Shown: positions 16,463-26,026, numbered from the stretch's first letter. The stretch is DNA of 64,000 nt from JBGSYJ01 sp041750915 (GCA_041750915.1 JBGSYJ010000285.1:1-64000); one strand, 5' to 3'. A program made the numbers and translations. The notes: generated by a model not told the origin, from the letters alone.

Positions 16463-19279
16463 CTACATATCGTTCCAGTGGAGGATCGCGTTGTAGACAA
16501 AGCGAAAGTCCGAGTGCGTCAAATAGCGGTGAAGCGGATTGAAGTTGAACAGAATCACGCGGCCTTTCCCGACGGGCAGGTCGATGATGGCCGGTTTGCC
16601 TTCGACCACATCACTCGACTTCACGAATCCGGAAAGCACGAACGGTTTGCCGTTCTTTTTCTCTTCTTCTTTCTCCTCTGCGGACTCAACCGCCGGCGCA
16701 GCGGCCATTGGAGAATCGCCCCCGTCCGCGAGATTCATCGCCGGTCCATCTGTTTCGATCTTCTTCGTCCCGAATTGCAGGACGACCCTGTCGCGGTCCC
16801 GGTCGCGGACATTGAACAGGGGCGCATTGCCGCGAAAGATCGACGGTAGCTCTTCATAGCCGTACACGATCGGATGAAGCGGCCGCAGCACTTTCGCCTG
16901 CACTTCCGAGCCGGGCGTGTTGAACGTCGCCGGGGCGACGCGGCTGATACCGCGGGCGATCCCGCCGTCGACGGCGAGAGTGCCCGCATTCTCCAGAGTG
17001 ACTAGCAGCCCGCCGTCATTCACGAACTTCTGAAGGTTGCTCAGGCCTTCCAGCCCCATGCCGCCGGTGATGTCCGGTGACGCGTTCGGAACTCCGTGGC
17101 TCGGAAACTCCGCCGTCTTCGTGTAAGCGAGCGGGCCATACTTCGTGTCGTGTCCATGGACCATGCGAGCCAGGTCGCCGCCCGAGTTGCCGAAGAGAAT
17201 CACGTCGAAGCGTTCTCCGAGGCTTCCGGCACGGAGGTCGCCGTCGTGGATCAAGGTGTAGGGGAGGGAGATCTGGTCGAACGTGTAGCGGATCCAGCCG
17301 ATGTCCTGGGTCGAGGTCCACGTGTGCATGACGGCGACTCTCGGCATGTCGACGATATGGCGCGCCACCTGAGGCATGCGGCGCACGGCGGTCAGATCAA
17401 GTCCGGTCTTTGCTGCGGCGCTCTCGGCATCGGCCCGTGAGGCCTGCACGATCAGCGTGCCCGCTGGATATCGTTTCCGATCGACTTCGAAAGACTCCCT
17501 CGCAGCTTCGATCGTTCCCTGCAGTGCGAGTCGAAGTTCCATGATCGCGTTCTGCCCCTTGTCTGCGACGAGAAAGACGTCTCCACTTCCCGAAACTCGG
17601 CCCGTCGGCTTCAGATCTTCGGCGAGCATGGTCATCGATGACTCGAGGATCTTCCGGTCGGCGACTTTGCTTCCCTCGACTCCGTACAACAGCGGCCATG
17701 TCCACGCGACGTCGTCGTACGGAGTGTTGGGCTCGTCGGCAGGAAACTTCTGGACATCGAGCAGCGTGATGATTGCGTCCCGATATGGCTGATCGAGACG
17801 GACGACGTACGTTCCCGCCGGATGCGTCTTCTCGCCGCCCTTGAACGGCTGGTCGAGGCGGTGCACCTCATATCGGTGCGCTCGAAGTCTGTTGATCAGA
17901 TACGCCAGCCGGCCGCGGTCGCGCTGTTCTTCCGGAAAAACCCACGCATACGGCGCCGTCGTTTTCGATTTTTCGATATTGCGGAAGCCTTTGGTCCATC
18001 CGCTGCGGAGAAGATCCGTCCCGTGAACACTCGTGTATGCGAGTGCTTCCAGTACGCCGGCCTGCATGTAATTCGTGTTGTTTCTCATCGACCACTTCAG
18101 CTTCTTTGCCGGCGGGTCCGGCCGGTACCACTGCGCTTCGGTCACCGGCCTGCCGACGAATCGCGTGTTCTCCAGATTTCTGTCATAGGTTCCGGCGAGC
18201 GAGTTTCCGAACGTCTCGTAGAAGCGTCCCACCGAGTTGTGATTGTTCGCAACCGAGAAGAGGTACCCGGGCCACCATCCGTCCCAGAAGCCCCAGGTCC
18301 AGACACCGGGCAGTCCCATCGCCTGCAGCGATCCCGCTTCGTTGTGTGCGTACTGCGTCCACTGATTGACTGTCATCGCGCTGACGGCACTCGAATAGGG
18401 GCCGTGTCCGGTGGAAATGTAGAGAAGCGGGAGCGACTCGTGAAGGTCATGGACGACATGCGGGTGGTACTTGAAGAACGTCTCGTGTACCGCGCGCGTG
18501 AGCGCGAGTGCCTGCTGCATGCCGTCACGGTTGTTGTCATGAAACGCGTAGTGGCCCCAGTAAGGCGGCGAGGAGAACTCCCGCAGCTCCTCGTAGGAAA
18601 GATCCCGGTCGCGGAGGTGACGGTAATACCACTCGACCATGCGATCGCGACCATCCGGCTCGGCCACCGGCGTGATGAGCACGATGACTTCGCTGCGGAT
18701 GCGGGCGATCTCCGGTTTGTCGCTCACCGCAAGACGGTAGGCCAGCTCCATGAGCATCTCCGGGCTTCCCGTCTCTGTCGAATGAAGACCTCCGATGAGG
18801 TGATAGATCGCCTTGCCCTCTGCGACGAGCGATTCCATCTCGCGCGCGGTCGTCTTCCGCGGGTCTGCGAGCCTGCGTGTGATGTCTTTGTATCGCTCGA
18901 TGTTTTGTAGATTCGCCGCATCGGACACGCGGATCAGTACCAGATCCCGTCCCTCCTCGGTTTTTCCGATCACTTCCATCTCGACGCGGTCGGAAGCTGC
19001 GGCGAGCTTCGAGTAGTAGTCGTAGATCTTCGCGACGCTGGTCAGCTCGTTCGGCGCACCCGCGACCCGTCCGAGAACGTCGGATGGCGACGGCACGTTC
19101 GCTGATTCGGGCACATACGCGACGGTCGGCGGAAGGTATTCGGGAGCGGTCGTGAATTGGCGGATCTGCTCGACACTTCCCGGCTCCGGCGTGTCGGGTG
19201 ACCAGGAGGGCTCCTGTGCGACCAGGGGAAAAATGAACATCGCGGCGGCAACGCAGACGGGGATCAGACGACGGCGCAT
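16463..19279 (-). CDS. Secreted M14-family zinc carboxypeptidase
   Basis: A 938-residue exported protein. A signal peptide (MRRRLIPVCVAAAMFIFPLV) is followed by an M14 domain (about 60-400). The zinc ligands HxxE lie in GGLHSTETGSPE, and the distal His probably in VVHDLHESLPLLY. The Arg-rich segment WYYRHLRDRDLSYEEL lies between. The second half (about 500-938) is a long C-terminal region, probably including a glutamine-amidotransferase-like fold used as an accessory domain. It should trim peptides outside the inner membrane. The start at 19279 has GAGGAG 6 nt upstream. The same frame stays open upstream to 20032, but that part is antisense to thrA and is not coding. Confidence 0.88.
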   Translation of the reverse strand: MRRRLIPVCVAAAMFIFPLVAQEPSWSPDTPEPGSVEQIRQFTTAPEYLPPTVAYVPESANVPSPSDVLGRVAGAPNELTSVAKIYDYYSKLAAASDRVEMEVIGKTEEGRDLVLIRVSDAANLQNIERYKDITRRLADPRKTTAREMESLVAEGKAIYHLIGGLHSTETGSPEMLMELAYRLAVSDKPEIARIRSEVIVLITPVAEPDGRDRMVEWYYRHLRDRDLSYEELREFSSPPYWGHYAFHDNNRDGMQQALALTRAVHETFFKYHPHVVHDLHESLPLLYISTGHGPYSSAVSAMTVNQWTQYAHNEAGSLQAMGLPGVWTWGFWDGWWPGYLFSVANNHNSVGRFYETFGNSLAGTYDRNLENTRFVGRPVTEAQWYRPDPPAKKLKWSMRNNTNYMQAGVLEALAYTSVHGTDLLRSGWTKGFRNIEKSKTTAPYAWVFPEEQRDRGRLAYLINRLRAHRYEVHRLDQPFKGGEKTHPAGTYVVRLDQPYRDAIITLLDVQKFPADEPNTPYDDVAWTWPLLYGVEGSKVADRKILESSMTMLAEDLKPTGRVSGSGDVFLVADKGQNAIMELRLALQGTIEAARESFEVDRKRYPAGTLIVQASRADAESAAAKTGLDLTAVRRMPQVARHIVDMPRVAVMHTWTSTQDIGWIRYTFDQISLPYTLIHDGDLRAGSLGERFDVILFGNSGGDLARMVHGHDTKYGPLAYTKTAEFPSHGVPNASPDITGGMGLEGLSNLQKFVNDGGLLVTLENAGTLAVDGGIARGISRVAPATFNTPGSEVQAKVLRPLHPIVYGYEELPSIFRGNAPLFNVRDRDRDRVVLQFGTKKIETDGPAMNLADGGDSPMAAAPAVESAEEKEEEKKNGKPFVLSGFVKSSDVVEGKPAIIDLPVGKGRVILFNFNPLHRYLTHSDFRFVYNAILHWNDM

Positions 19280-19352
19280 GGACTCTCCTCGATCGGTATT
19301 CGTGTGATGCGGCATGTGTATCACGAAAGTGTGAAAGGAATGCGTTGGCCGT

Positions 19353-19535
19353 CGTGCTCTCCCTCTCTCCGCGAAGTCGGGGAGAGGGTGGCGCGCGGCC
19401 CCGCCCGATCGTTGGGAACTTGCGAGGTCGTCGCGCGCCGGGAGAGGGGCGTTGGGGGCTTGCCGCTTCTCGTGCCGATGGGCTGGATTCGAATTGCCTG
19501 CACGGCCCCTCTCCCCGTTCACACGGGGAGAGGGG
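19353..19535. repeat. Family D element copy 1
   Basis: A module of about 165 bp running from CGTGCTCTCCCTCTC to GCACGGCCCCTC, related to the inverted copy at 24481-24638. It contains CCGGGAGAGGGGCG and GTGGCGCGCGG. It ends in a perfect 12-bp hairpin (19506-19517 and 19524-19535, loop TTCACA). It fills most of the space between the divergent starts of the carboxypeptidase and thrA. Confidence 0.82.
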
Positions 19536-19572
19536 AATCGGGCCTGCGTCATTGCCGCCACGCACCCGCCTG

Positions 19573-19578
19573 TATACT
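19573..19578 (+). promoter_or_regulatory. Candidate -10 box for thrABC
   Basis: TATACT lies 13 nt before the thrA ATG. TTGCCG at 19552 is a possible -35, but the 15-nt spacer is short. No Shine-Dalgarno sequence precedes thrA, so the leader would be only a few bases long. Confidence 0.45.
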
Positions 19579-19591
19579 TTTCATCCCTCCC

Positions 19592-22147
19592 ATGAAAAAT
19601 CCGAAATCCGTTTCCTCGACAGACGTATTCAAATTCGGCGGCGTGGCGGTCGGCAGCGCGGAAGCCGTGCGCGCTGCGGCCGCTCACGTGAGAGCTGCGA
19701 CAAACCATCCGGTAGTAATCGTCTCCGCGATGAATGGAGTGACGGATCTTCTTCTCGGCGTGGCGAACGCTGCCTCCCGCCGAGATCGCGCCGCATGGGA
19801 ATCGGCGGCGCAGACATTCGCAAAGCGTCACGCCACTCTGATCGAGGAGCTGTCGATGCCTCGCCGGGCCAGCCGCAAACTCCTCGAGCTGATCGACGAA
19901 ACGACGGCCGAGATGCTCGCGATGGCGGAGAGCATCTTCATCCTTCGCGAGCTGACGCGCCGCGCGGAGGATGCGATCGTCGCCCGCGGCGAGAGACTGC
20001 TCGCGCGCATCTTCGTCGAGTTCCTTCTGCACTCCGGAACTTCCGCGGTCTATCTCGATGCCTCCGAGGTCATCTTCACTGCGCGACGTCTGGGAAGCCT
20101 CTGGCCCGACTTCGCGAAGTGCGAGCGAGCCGCGAAGAAGCTAATCATTCCGCTGATCGAACAGTCGGTCGTTGTCATTCCGGGATTCATCGGATCCGGC
20201 CCGGACGGCGAGCTCGTTACCCTCGGACGAGGAGGCTCGGACTTCTCCGCAGCGATCATCGGGAGGAGTCTTCACTGCCGGAGTGTGACGCTCTTCAAGG
20301 AAGTTGACGGGCTCATGACCGCCGATCCGTCGAGTGTCCCGCATGCCCGCGTGCTTCCCGAGCTTCACTATCGAGAAGCCGCCGAGCTTGCGTTCTACGG
20401 TGCGAAAGTGCTCCATCCGCGCACGATGGTGCCACTGGCGGACCGGAAGATTCCTCTTCATCTTCGCAACACCTTCCGGCCGGAATCGAGCGGCACGCGA
20501 ATCGCGCATGACGTCAAACCCGGGGACTACCCGGTTCGCGCGCTCACCGCGATTCGCAGGCAGGCGCTCGTCGCCATCGAAGGCAGCGGCATGATGGGCG
20601 TCCCGGGCGTCGCCGGCCGCGCGTTCACCGCGCTCTCGGACGGCGGCCACTCGGTCGTGATGATCAGCCAGGCATCGAGCGAAGCGAGCATCTGCTTCGT
20701 ACTCCCTCAGGATGAGGCAGACCATGCAGTCAAAGCTCTGGATCAGGCATTCGCGGCGGAGCGCAGGTTGAAGCTGATCGAGCGCATCCACGCCGAGAAG
20801 AAAATCGCGCTCATCGCCGTGGTCGGACTCGGAATGAAGGGACGTCCCGGAATCGCAGCCCGCACGTTCTCGGCGCTGAGCGGCGAAGGGATCAACGTCA
20901 TTGCTATCGCGCAGGGATCTTCTGAGTTGAACATCACGGTGGCGATCGACGAGGCCGATGCAACACGGGCGCTGCTGTGTCTGCACTCGGAGTATCAGCT
21001 CGATCGTCTCCGCCCGCTCGCGGATGTGACAGGGCGCGAATCGAAGCTCACGCTGCTCGGATTCGGCAGGATCGGTCGCGCGCTGACCTCGCAGCTGCTC
21101 GCGCAGGAGAAACATCTGCGCGACGAGCTCGGAATCGATCTCGAAGTCGTCGGGGTCGCCGACAGCTCAGGCATCAGGATTGAGGAGAAGGGATTCTCCC
21201 GCGCTGCCCTCCAGCGACTCGCGAAGAGCAAGGCTTCGGGTGCGAGGCTGTTCGATCGCGACTCGCCGCTCACTCTTCCCCAACTCCAGCAGATGCTGCG
21301 TGAGGAGCTCTGGATTCTCCCTTCGCACCGGCCCATACTGGTCGATCTCACATCAGAGGAGACCGCGCCGCTCATCCAGGAGGCACTCGAGCAGGGCTTC
21401 CACGTCGTCCTGGCGAACAAGAAGCCGCTGACCGTTCCGCAGATCGAATACGACCGGATGACGCAGTCTGCAAAGGAGCGGCACCTGTCGCTGCGGTACG
21501 AAGCGACGGCCGGAGCTGGCCTTCCGGTGCTCGACACCGTCTCGAAACTCCATGAAGCAGGCGACCGCGTCTCCTCCATTCAAGGCTGCTTCTCGGGTAC
21601 CCTCGGATATCTGATGAGTGCACTGGAAGACGGCGTCCTTTTTTCTGATGCAGTGAGAAAGGCATGGAAGCTCGGATATACCGAGCCCGATCCTCGCGAC
21701 GATCTCTCGGGGATGGACGTCGCCCGCAAGGCGCTGATCCTCGCGCGGTCGCTCGGGATTCGCGCCGAAATCTCGGACATCGCCCTCGAGCCTCTGTTCG
21801 GATCTGACGTCGACAATGCTGATCCTGCAGGCTTCGTCGAAGGGCTCGTCGCATTGAATTCTTCGTTCACAGAGAGAGTGGAGAGCGCCCGTCGAGAGAA
21901 GAAGGTCCTCCGCTATGTTGCGAACATTTCGAGAAGATCGATTCGCGTCGGTATCGAAGCGGTTCCGGACTCGTCCCCTTTGGGGAGACTGCGCGGAACT
22001 GACAACCAGGTGGTCATCCATTCGCGACGATACAAGACGAATCCTTTGATCGTTACGGGTCCTGGTGCGGGAGCGGAGGTCACGGCGGCCGGTGTGTTGA
22101 ATGACATCGTAGCGATCACAACTGAGGAGCGGAGAAGACGGCGATGA
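19592..22147 (+). CDS. thrA: Bifunctional aspartokinase / homoserine dehydrogenase
   Basis: An 851-residue fusion. Residues 1-300 are an aspartate kinase, with KFGGVAVGS at 13-21 (usually KFGGTSV) and LGRGGSDFSAAIIGRSL near the active site. Residues about 310-470 hold two ACT-type regulatory domains (the second with GMKGRPGIAARTFSALSGEG). Residues about 480-851 are homoserine dehydrogenase, with the NAD(P) loop LLGFGRIGRALTSQLL and catalytic-region signature GYTEPDPRDDLSGMDVARKA. It catalyses the first and third steps from aspartate to threonine. The start at 19592 fits the kinase fold; the open frame upstream lies in repeat D1. It overlaps thrB by 4 nt. Confidence 0.96.
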   Translation: MKNPKSVSSTDVFKFGGVAVGSAEAVRAAAAHVRAATNHPVVIVSAMNGVTDLLLGVANAASRRDRAAWESAAQTFAKRHATLIEELSMPRRASRKLLELIDETTAEMLAMAESIFILRELTRRAEDAIVARGERLLARIFVEFLLHSGTSAVYLDASEVIFTARRLGSLWPDFAKCERAAKKLIIPLIEQSVVVIPGFIGSGPDGELVTLGRGGSDFSAAIIGRSLHCRSVTLFKEVDGLMTADPSSVPHARVLPELHYREAAELAFYGAKVLHPRTMVPLADRKIPLHLRNTFRPESSGTRIAHDVKPGDYPVRALTAIRRQALVAIEGSGMMGVPGVAGRAFTALSDGGHSVVMISQASSEASICFVLPQDEADHAVKALDQAFAAERRLKLIERIHAEKKIALIAVVGLGMKGRPGIAARTFSALSGEGINVIAIAQGSSELNITVAIDEADATRALLCLHSEYQLDRLRPLADVTGRESKLTLLGFGRIGRALTSQLLAQEKHLRDELGIDLEVVGVADSSGIRIEEKGFSRAALQRLAKSKASGARLFDRDSPLTLPQLQQMLREELWILPSHRPILVDLTSEETAPLIQEALEQGFHVVLANKKPLTVPQIEYDRMTQSAKERHLSLRYEATAGAGLPVLDTVSKLHEAGDRVSSIQGCFSGTLGYLMSALEDGVLFSDAVRKAWKLGYTEPDPRDDLSGMDVARKALILARSLGIRAEISDIALEPLFGSDVDNADPAGFVEGLVALNSSFTERVESARREKKVLRYVANISRRSIRVGIEAVPDSSPLGRLRGTDNQVVIHSRRYKTNPLIVTGPGAGAEVTAAGVLNDIVAITTEERRRRR

Positions 22148-23058
22148 GCAGCGGATCCTCATTCGCTCCAGGTTCGATCGGCAACGTCGGCCCGGGCTTC
22201 GACGTCCTCGGACTTGCCGTCGAAGCGGCCGGCGACCGCGTAGCCGTCGAGTTGACGGATGGCGAGGCGAGGGTTGCCGAGGTCACCGGCTTCGATTCCC
22301 ACCTGATTCCTCTCGAGCCGGAGATGAACGTAGCCGTGATCGCGGCTCGCGCGTGGCTTCGCGACGCCAAGATTGATGCAAATCCGATCGTGACCATCGT
22401 GAAAGGGCTTCCTCTGTCAGGCGGACTCGGAGGGAGCGCGGCCAGCAGCGTTGCGGGAGCACTTGCGGCCGCGCTGGCGGCTGGAGCAACTCCGACTCCG
22501 GAATCGCTGATGCTTGCAGCCCTCGAGGGTGAGACGCTCGTCTCGGGAAGGCATCTCGACAACATCGCGCCGGCGGTTCTCGGGGGGTTATCTCTCGTCC
22601 GCTCGGTGGATCCAATGGACGTGATCTCACTTCCTTATCCGGACGAATGGATGCTGGCACTCGTGACGCCGCATGTGCGGGTCGAGACAAAGTCTGCGCG
22701 CGGTGTGCTGCCTGAGCTCTGGCAACGGGAACAGTGGATCCGGCAGATGGCGAACACCGCTTCGATGGTGCATGCGTTTTCGTCGGGAGACCGCGATCTC
22801 ATGTGCCGCTCGCTGGTCGACCTTTACGCAGAGCCGAGAAGGGCGAGCCTGATTCCCCGTTTTCACGAAGTGAAGAAAGCGGCGCTTGAGCATGGCGCCT
22901 TCGGTTGTTCGATCAGCGGATCGGGGCCGACGATCTTCGCCCTCGTCATGCCTGATGACGCGGAGCGCTGCGCCGACGTGATGGTCGAAGCGGTTGGTGA
23001 TATCGGCGCCGACAGGATCGTCTCGGCGATCGCGCGTACGGGAGCGAGGCCTATATGA
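22144..23058 (+). CDS. thrB: Homoserine kinase
   Basis: A 304-residue GHMP-family kinase. The N-terminal substrate region APGSIGNVGPGFDVLGLAVE is followed by the ATP loop GLPLSGGLGGSAASSVAGAL and a C-terminal motif CSISGSGPTIFALV. It phosphorylates homoserine with ATP. The ATG overlaps the thrA stop (ATGA), and its own stop overlaps the thrC start in the same way, so translation is coupled throughout. The length is normal. Confidence 0.96.
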   Translation: MSSGSSFAPGSIGNVGPGFDVLGLAVEAAGDRVAVELTDGEARVAEVTGFDSHLIPLEPEMNVAVIAARAWLRDAKIDANPIVTIVKGLPLSGGLGGSAASSVAGALAAALAAGATPTPESLMLAALEGETLVSGRHLDNIAPAVLGGLSLVRSVDPMDVISLPYPDEWMLALVTPHVRVETKSARGVLPELWQREQWIRQMANTASMVHAFSSGDRDLMCRSLVDLYAEPRRASLIPRFHEVKKAALEHGAFGCSISGSGPTIFALVMPDDAERCADVMVEAVGDIGADRIVSAIARTGARPI

Positions 23059-24260
23059 GTGAATGGCTCGAATGCATCCGCTGCGCGAAACGCTTCGATG
23101 CCGGCGTGATCCGGTATGTCTGCGACTGCGAGGGCCTGCTGGGGGTCGAACGCGAATGGGATGGAATCGATCGGTCGACCTTCGATGCCCGCCGCAGCGG
23201 AAGAGGCACGATTGACCGCAGTGGCGTGTGGAGATTCAGAGATGCAGTGCTGTCGTTGCCGGATGAAGCGATCGTCAGCCATCCGGAGGGCTCGACGCGT
23301 CTGTACGAGCGGGAGGGCACCTTCTACAAACACGAAGGCGAGAATCCGACTGGCTCGTTCAAGGACCGGGGAATGACGGTCGCGGTTTCCCAGGCAGTGC
23401 GGCTCGGCGCGCGCGCGGTTGCCTGCGCATCGACCGGAAACACGAGCGCGTCGCTCGCTGCCTATGCGGCTCAGGCAGGTCTGGACGCCATCGTCATCGT
23501 CCCCGCCGGAAAGATCTCCACGGGCAAACTTGCACAGACGCTCGCATACGGCGCGCGGTGCCTGCAGGTGCGCGGAGACTTCGATTCGGCGATGCGTCTC
23601 GTCCGGGAGGCCTGCGACGACGCGGGAATCTATCTCGTCAACTCGATCAATCCGTTCCGTATCGAGGGACAGAAGACAATCGTATGGGAGCTCCTGCAGG
23701 ATCTCGACTGGGAGGCGCCCGACTGGATTGTCGTCCCCGCCGGAAACCTCGGCAACACGAGCGCATTCGGCAAGGCGCTCCGCGAGGCTTATCGCGCCGG
23801 ATGGATCACGAAGATGCCGCGAATCGCTTCCATTCAGGCAAGCGGCGCGAATCCTTTCGCGAGGGGCTTTCGCGAAGCTTTTGCCACGCGGCACACGATG
23901 GATGCAGAGACCATCGCCAGCGCAATCCGTATCGGAGATCCTGTGAGCTGGGAGCGGGCCGTCGCCGCGATTCACGACACAAACGGCGTGGTCGACGATG
24001 TGACCGACTCCGAGTTGATGGCGGCGAAGCGGGACATCGACCGTTCAGGCCTCGGCTGCGAACCGGCGTCCGGCTGCACGCTCGCGGGCGTTCGGAAGCT
24101 TCGTGCCACTGGCGTGATCCGTCCGGGCGACGAAGTGGTCTGCATTCTCACCGGACACATCCTCAAGGACACGGAAGCGGCGATGCAGAATGTCGAGAGC
24201 GGGCAGATGATCGAGATCGATCCGACCATCGAGGCATTTCGGAGTGCGGTCGGGGTGTGA
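23055..24260 (+). CDS. thrC: Threonine synthase
   Basis: A 401-residue PLP enzyme. An N-terminal Cys-bearing segment (CIRCAKRFDAGVIRYVCDCE) is a zinc-ribbon-like extension seen in this class. The PLP lysine lies in ENPTGSFKDRGM near residue 100. Phosphate-binding ACASTGNTSASLAAYA and the C-terminal SGCTLAGVRKL segment follow. It converts O-phosphohomoserine to threonine, completing the pathway encoded by this operon. The family is very clear. Confidence 0.96.
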   Translation: MSEWLECIRCAKRFDAGVIRYVCDCEGLLGVEREWDGIDRSTFDARRSGRGTIDRSGVWRFRDAVLSLPDEAIVSHPEGSTRLYEREGTFYKHEGENPTGSFKDRGMTVAVSQAVRLGARAVACASTGNTSASLAAYAAQAGLDAIVIVPAGKISTGKLAQTLAYGARCLQVRGDFDSAMRLVREACDDAGIYLVNSINPFRIEGQKTIVWELLQDLDWEAPDWIVVPAGNLGNTSAFGKALREAYRAGWITKMPRIASIQASGANPFARGFREAFATRHTMDAETIASAIRIGDPVSWERAVAAIHDTNGVVDDVTDSELMAAKRDIDRSGLGCEPASGCTLAGVRKLRATGVIRPGDEVVCILTGHILKDTEAAMQNVESGQMIEIDPTIEAFRSAVGV

Positions 24261-24334
24261 GAGTAGGAGACCACGAGCCAAGGGGGGCAAGGGGCATAGG
24301 CAGTAACTTTGACGATGAACCGGTCAGGAGACCG

Positions 24335-24427
24335 AATGTTGAATGTTGAAATTGTGAATGCTGAATGTTGAATTGGGCACCGGTCTTCATTCACCATTCA
24401 AAATTCATAATTTCAACATTCAACATT
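24335..24427. repeat. Heptamer-based inverted repeat (GAATGTT type)
   Basis: Left arm: two tandem GAATGTT heptamers, then GAAATT. Right arm: AATTTCAACATTCAACATT. The central part contains imperfect internal copies (GAATGTTGAATT, CATTCACCATTCAAAATTC). It is AT-rich compared with its surroundings and lies downstream of thrC. Confidence 0.82.
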
Positions 24428-24480
24428 GCCTTTCTTGGGCAGACTTCGATCTGAAGCTAGTGCCTATCGGGGCAAGAGGT

Positions 24481-24638
24481 GAGGGGCCGTGCAAGCAACT
24501 CATGTGTAGGCGATTGGCTGCAGAAGTTGCAAGCCCCTGACGCCCCTCTCCCGGCGCGCGACGATCTCGGAAATCTCACTACTGCGCGGAGCCCGCGCGC
24601 CACCCTCTCCCCGACTTCGCGGGGAGAGGGAGAGCACG
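24481..24638. repeat. Family D element copy 2 (inverted)
   Basis: Reverse complement of the module at 19353-19517. Shared blocks include CGCCCCTCTCCCGG, the CCGCGCGCCACCCTCTCCCC edge and the tip GAGAGCACG. The middle is diverged. It lies between thrC and the repeat-protein gene. The rest of 24261-24742 holds the heptamer palindrome and no gene. Confidence 0.82.
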
Positions 24639-24742
24639 GCTGGTTCTTAACCGTTCATCCACTGTCCGCCCCCCCCCGAATCTAAACATTCCAGCCATCC
24701 CGTCGTACCATCAAAGAGAATACCCACCACCGGGAGGTCTGG

Positions 24743-25519
24743 ATGAAATCTGTTCTGTTGATTCTCGTTGCCGCAGCCGTAACTGCGATGCCGCTTCGAG
24801 CAGACTGCATTGGAGAAGAAAAGCGGCAGGCTGCGGTGAACGCTGCGGGCATCAAGTCAGTCCGGATCATCGGACGCTCCGGGACGCTGCTCGTGCAGGG
24901 AAAGCCGGGGCTGGGGCAGATTCGCGCTCACGGAACCGCATGCGCCTCCTCGCGCCAGCTCGCGGGTGATATCAAGCTCGACGTTCGGCGGAATGGAGCA
25001 GAGCTGACTGTCGAGGCTTTGATCCCCGAGGATGGCGCTGGTGGCAGCATCTGGCCGTTCGGGATCGGGCGATACGCCCAGCTGAACCTTACCGTCGAGC
25101 TGCCGGACAACCTCCCGGTCGTCGTGATTGACGGAAGCGGTGAGGCATGGATCCGGAATGTCGCGTCGGCGAATGTGCGTGACGGCTCTGGCGCGCTGGA
25201 GATCTCGAACGTACGGGGAAACCTCCGTGTCGTGGACGGTTCCGGCTCGATGGAGGTGCGGAACGTGTCCGGAAACGTGGATATCGAGGACGGATCCGGA
25301 TCGATCGATGTCATCGACGTCGGCGGGACGGTCACGCTGGACGATGGCTCGGGAAGCATGACGATCATCAACGTTCGCGGCAGCGTGATCGTCGAGAGCG
25401 ACGGCTCGGGAAGCATCGACGTTTCGAACGTCGGGGGCGACTTCATTGTCAGGAACGACGGATCGGGCAGCGTGACTCACGACGGCGTGCGGGGTCAGGT
25501 GCGGATTCCCGGGGATTGA
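24743..25519 (+). CDS. Exported DUF4097-like beta-solenoid repeat protein
   Basis: A 258-residue protein with a signal peptide (MKSVLLILVAAAVTAMPLRA) and two Cys in the N-terminal domain (ADCIGE, TACASS). From about residue 128 there are seven consecutive repeats of 16-21 residues carrying DGSG followed by a NV.G or DV.G turn, for example DGSGSIDVIDVGGTVTL. This is the regular pattern of a small right-handed beta-solenoid, like DUF4097 or putative adhesin domains. It is probably periplasmic or surface-exposed; the ligand is unknown. GGGAGG lies 5 nt before the start. It is convergent with the PilZ gene, only 12 nt away. Confidence 0.82.
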   Translation: MKSVLLILVAAAVTAMPLRADCIGEEKRQAAVNAAGIKSVRIIGRSGTLLVQGKPGLGQIRAHGTACASSRQLAGDIKLDVRRNGAELTVEALIPEDGAGGSIWPFGIGRYAQLNLTVELPDNLPVVVIDGSGEAWIRNVASANVRDGSGALEISNVRGNLRVVDGSGSMEVRNVSGNVDIEDGSGSIDVIDVGGTVTLDDGSGSMTIINVRGSVIVESDGSGSIDVSNVGGDFIVRNDGSGSVTHDGVRGQVRIPGD

Positions 25520-25531
25520 GCGGTCCGCTCT

Positions 25532-25960
25532 TTACTTGAGCTTGTTTCGGAGCCAGACGTCGAGCGGCATTCCCCCGATATCAGAAGGGAGCGAACCTCC
25601 TCCGAGATCGCGACCTTCGGCGAGCGATCTCTGGAGGCTGTCGTCAATCAGCGACTGAAGATGATCTCGGCTCTGCTCGTCCATCTCGCGGAAGTGGAGT
25701 CCGGAGAGATGTATGGTCTGTCCTTTCGGTCCTGGAGCGACGTGGGATAGCGCGCATCGAGTCACCATGGCGGATATCCGGATGGTTTCGCTCTTCCATT
25801 GAATCTCGATCTCGATCACTTCCCGGCTCTTGAGCGGTAGTGAGTGCTGAATACATGCGCCTTCGGTGCTCAGATCGACCAGTGAGATCCGTCGAGAACG
25901 GATCGTCCCCGGGAGGGGCTCGGCAAATCGAATTCGCTGGACCCGGCGGCGCTCTTTCAT
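25532..25960 (-). CDS. PilZ domain protein
   Basis: A 142-residue protein beginning MKERRRVQRIRFAEPLPG. It has the RxxxR c-di-GMP-binding pattern at the N terminus and a DLSTEGACI motif (the D/NxSxxG element) about 20 residues later. The rest of the barrel (VIEIEIQWKSETIRISAMVT) follows, then a C-terminal helix. PilZ proteins bind c-di-GMP and alter motility or envelope processes. A PAS-GGDEF-EAL protein lies 7.5 kb away. I chose the start at 25960 because TATGAT ends 7 nt upstream, and a longer frame adds unrelated residues. Confidence 0.85.
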   Translation of the reverse strand: MKERRRVQRIRFAEPLPGTIRSRRISLVDLSTEGACIQHSLPLKSREVIEIEIQWKSETIRISAMVTRCALSHVAPGPKGQTIHLSGLHFREMDEQSRDHLQSLIDDSLQRSLAEGRDLGGGSLPSDIGGMPLDVWLRNKLK

Positions 25961-25967
25961 GGGCGAG

Positions 25968-25973
25968 ATCATA
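25968..25973 (-). promoter_or_regulatory. Candidate -10 box for a leaderless PilZ gene
   Basis: TATGAT on the minus strand is followed by 7 nt and then the ATG at 25960. No Shine-Dalgarno sequence precedes that ATG. Confidence 0.5.
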
Positions 25974-26026
25974 TTGCATGCATCGTGCTGAAGAATGAGG
26001 CTTAGCTCACAGACCGCCGTTTGACA

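Noticed and set aside
17822..18910. Long plus-strand ORF antisense to the M14 gene
   Set aside because: No domain or ribosome-binding site; it follows the reverse of a well-supported protein.
19280..20032. Minus-strand extension of the M14 carboxypeptidase frame upstream of 19279
   Set aside because: It lies antisense to thrA and through repeat D1, while a signal peptide and Shine-Dalgarno sequence mark the start at 19279.
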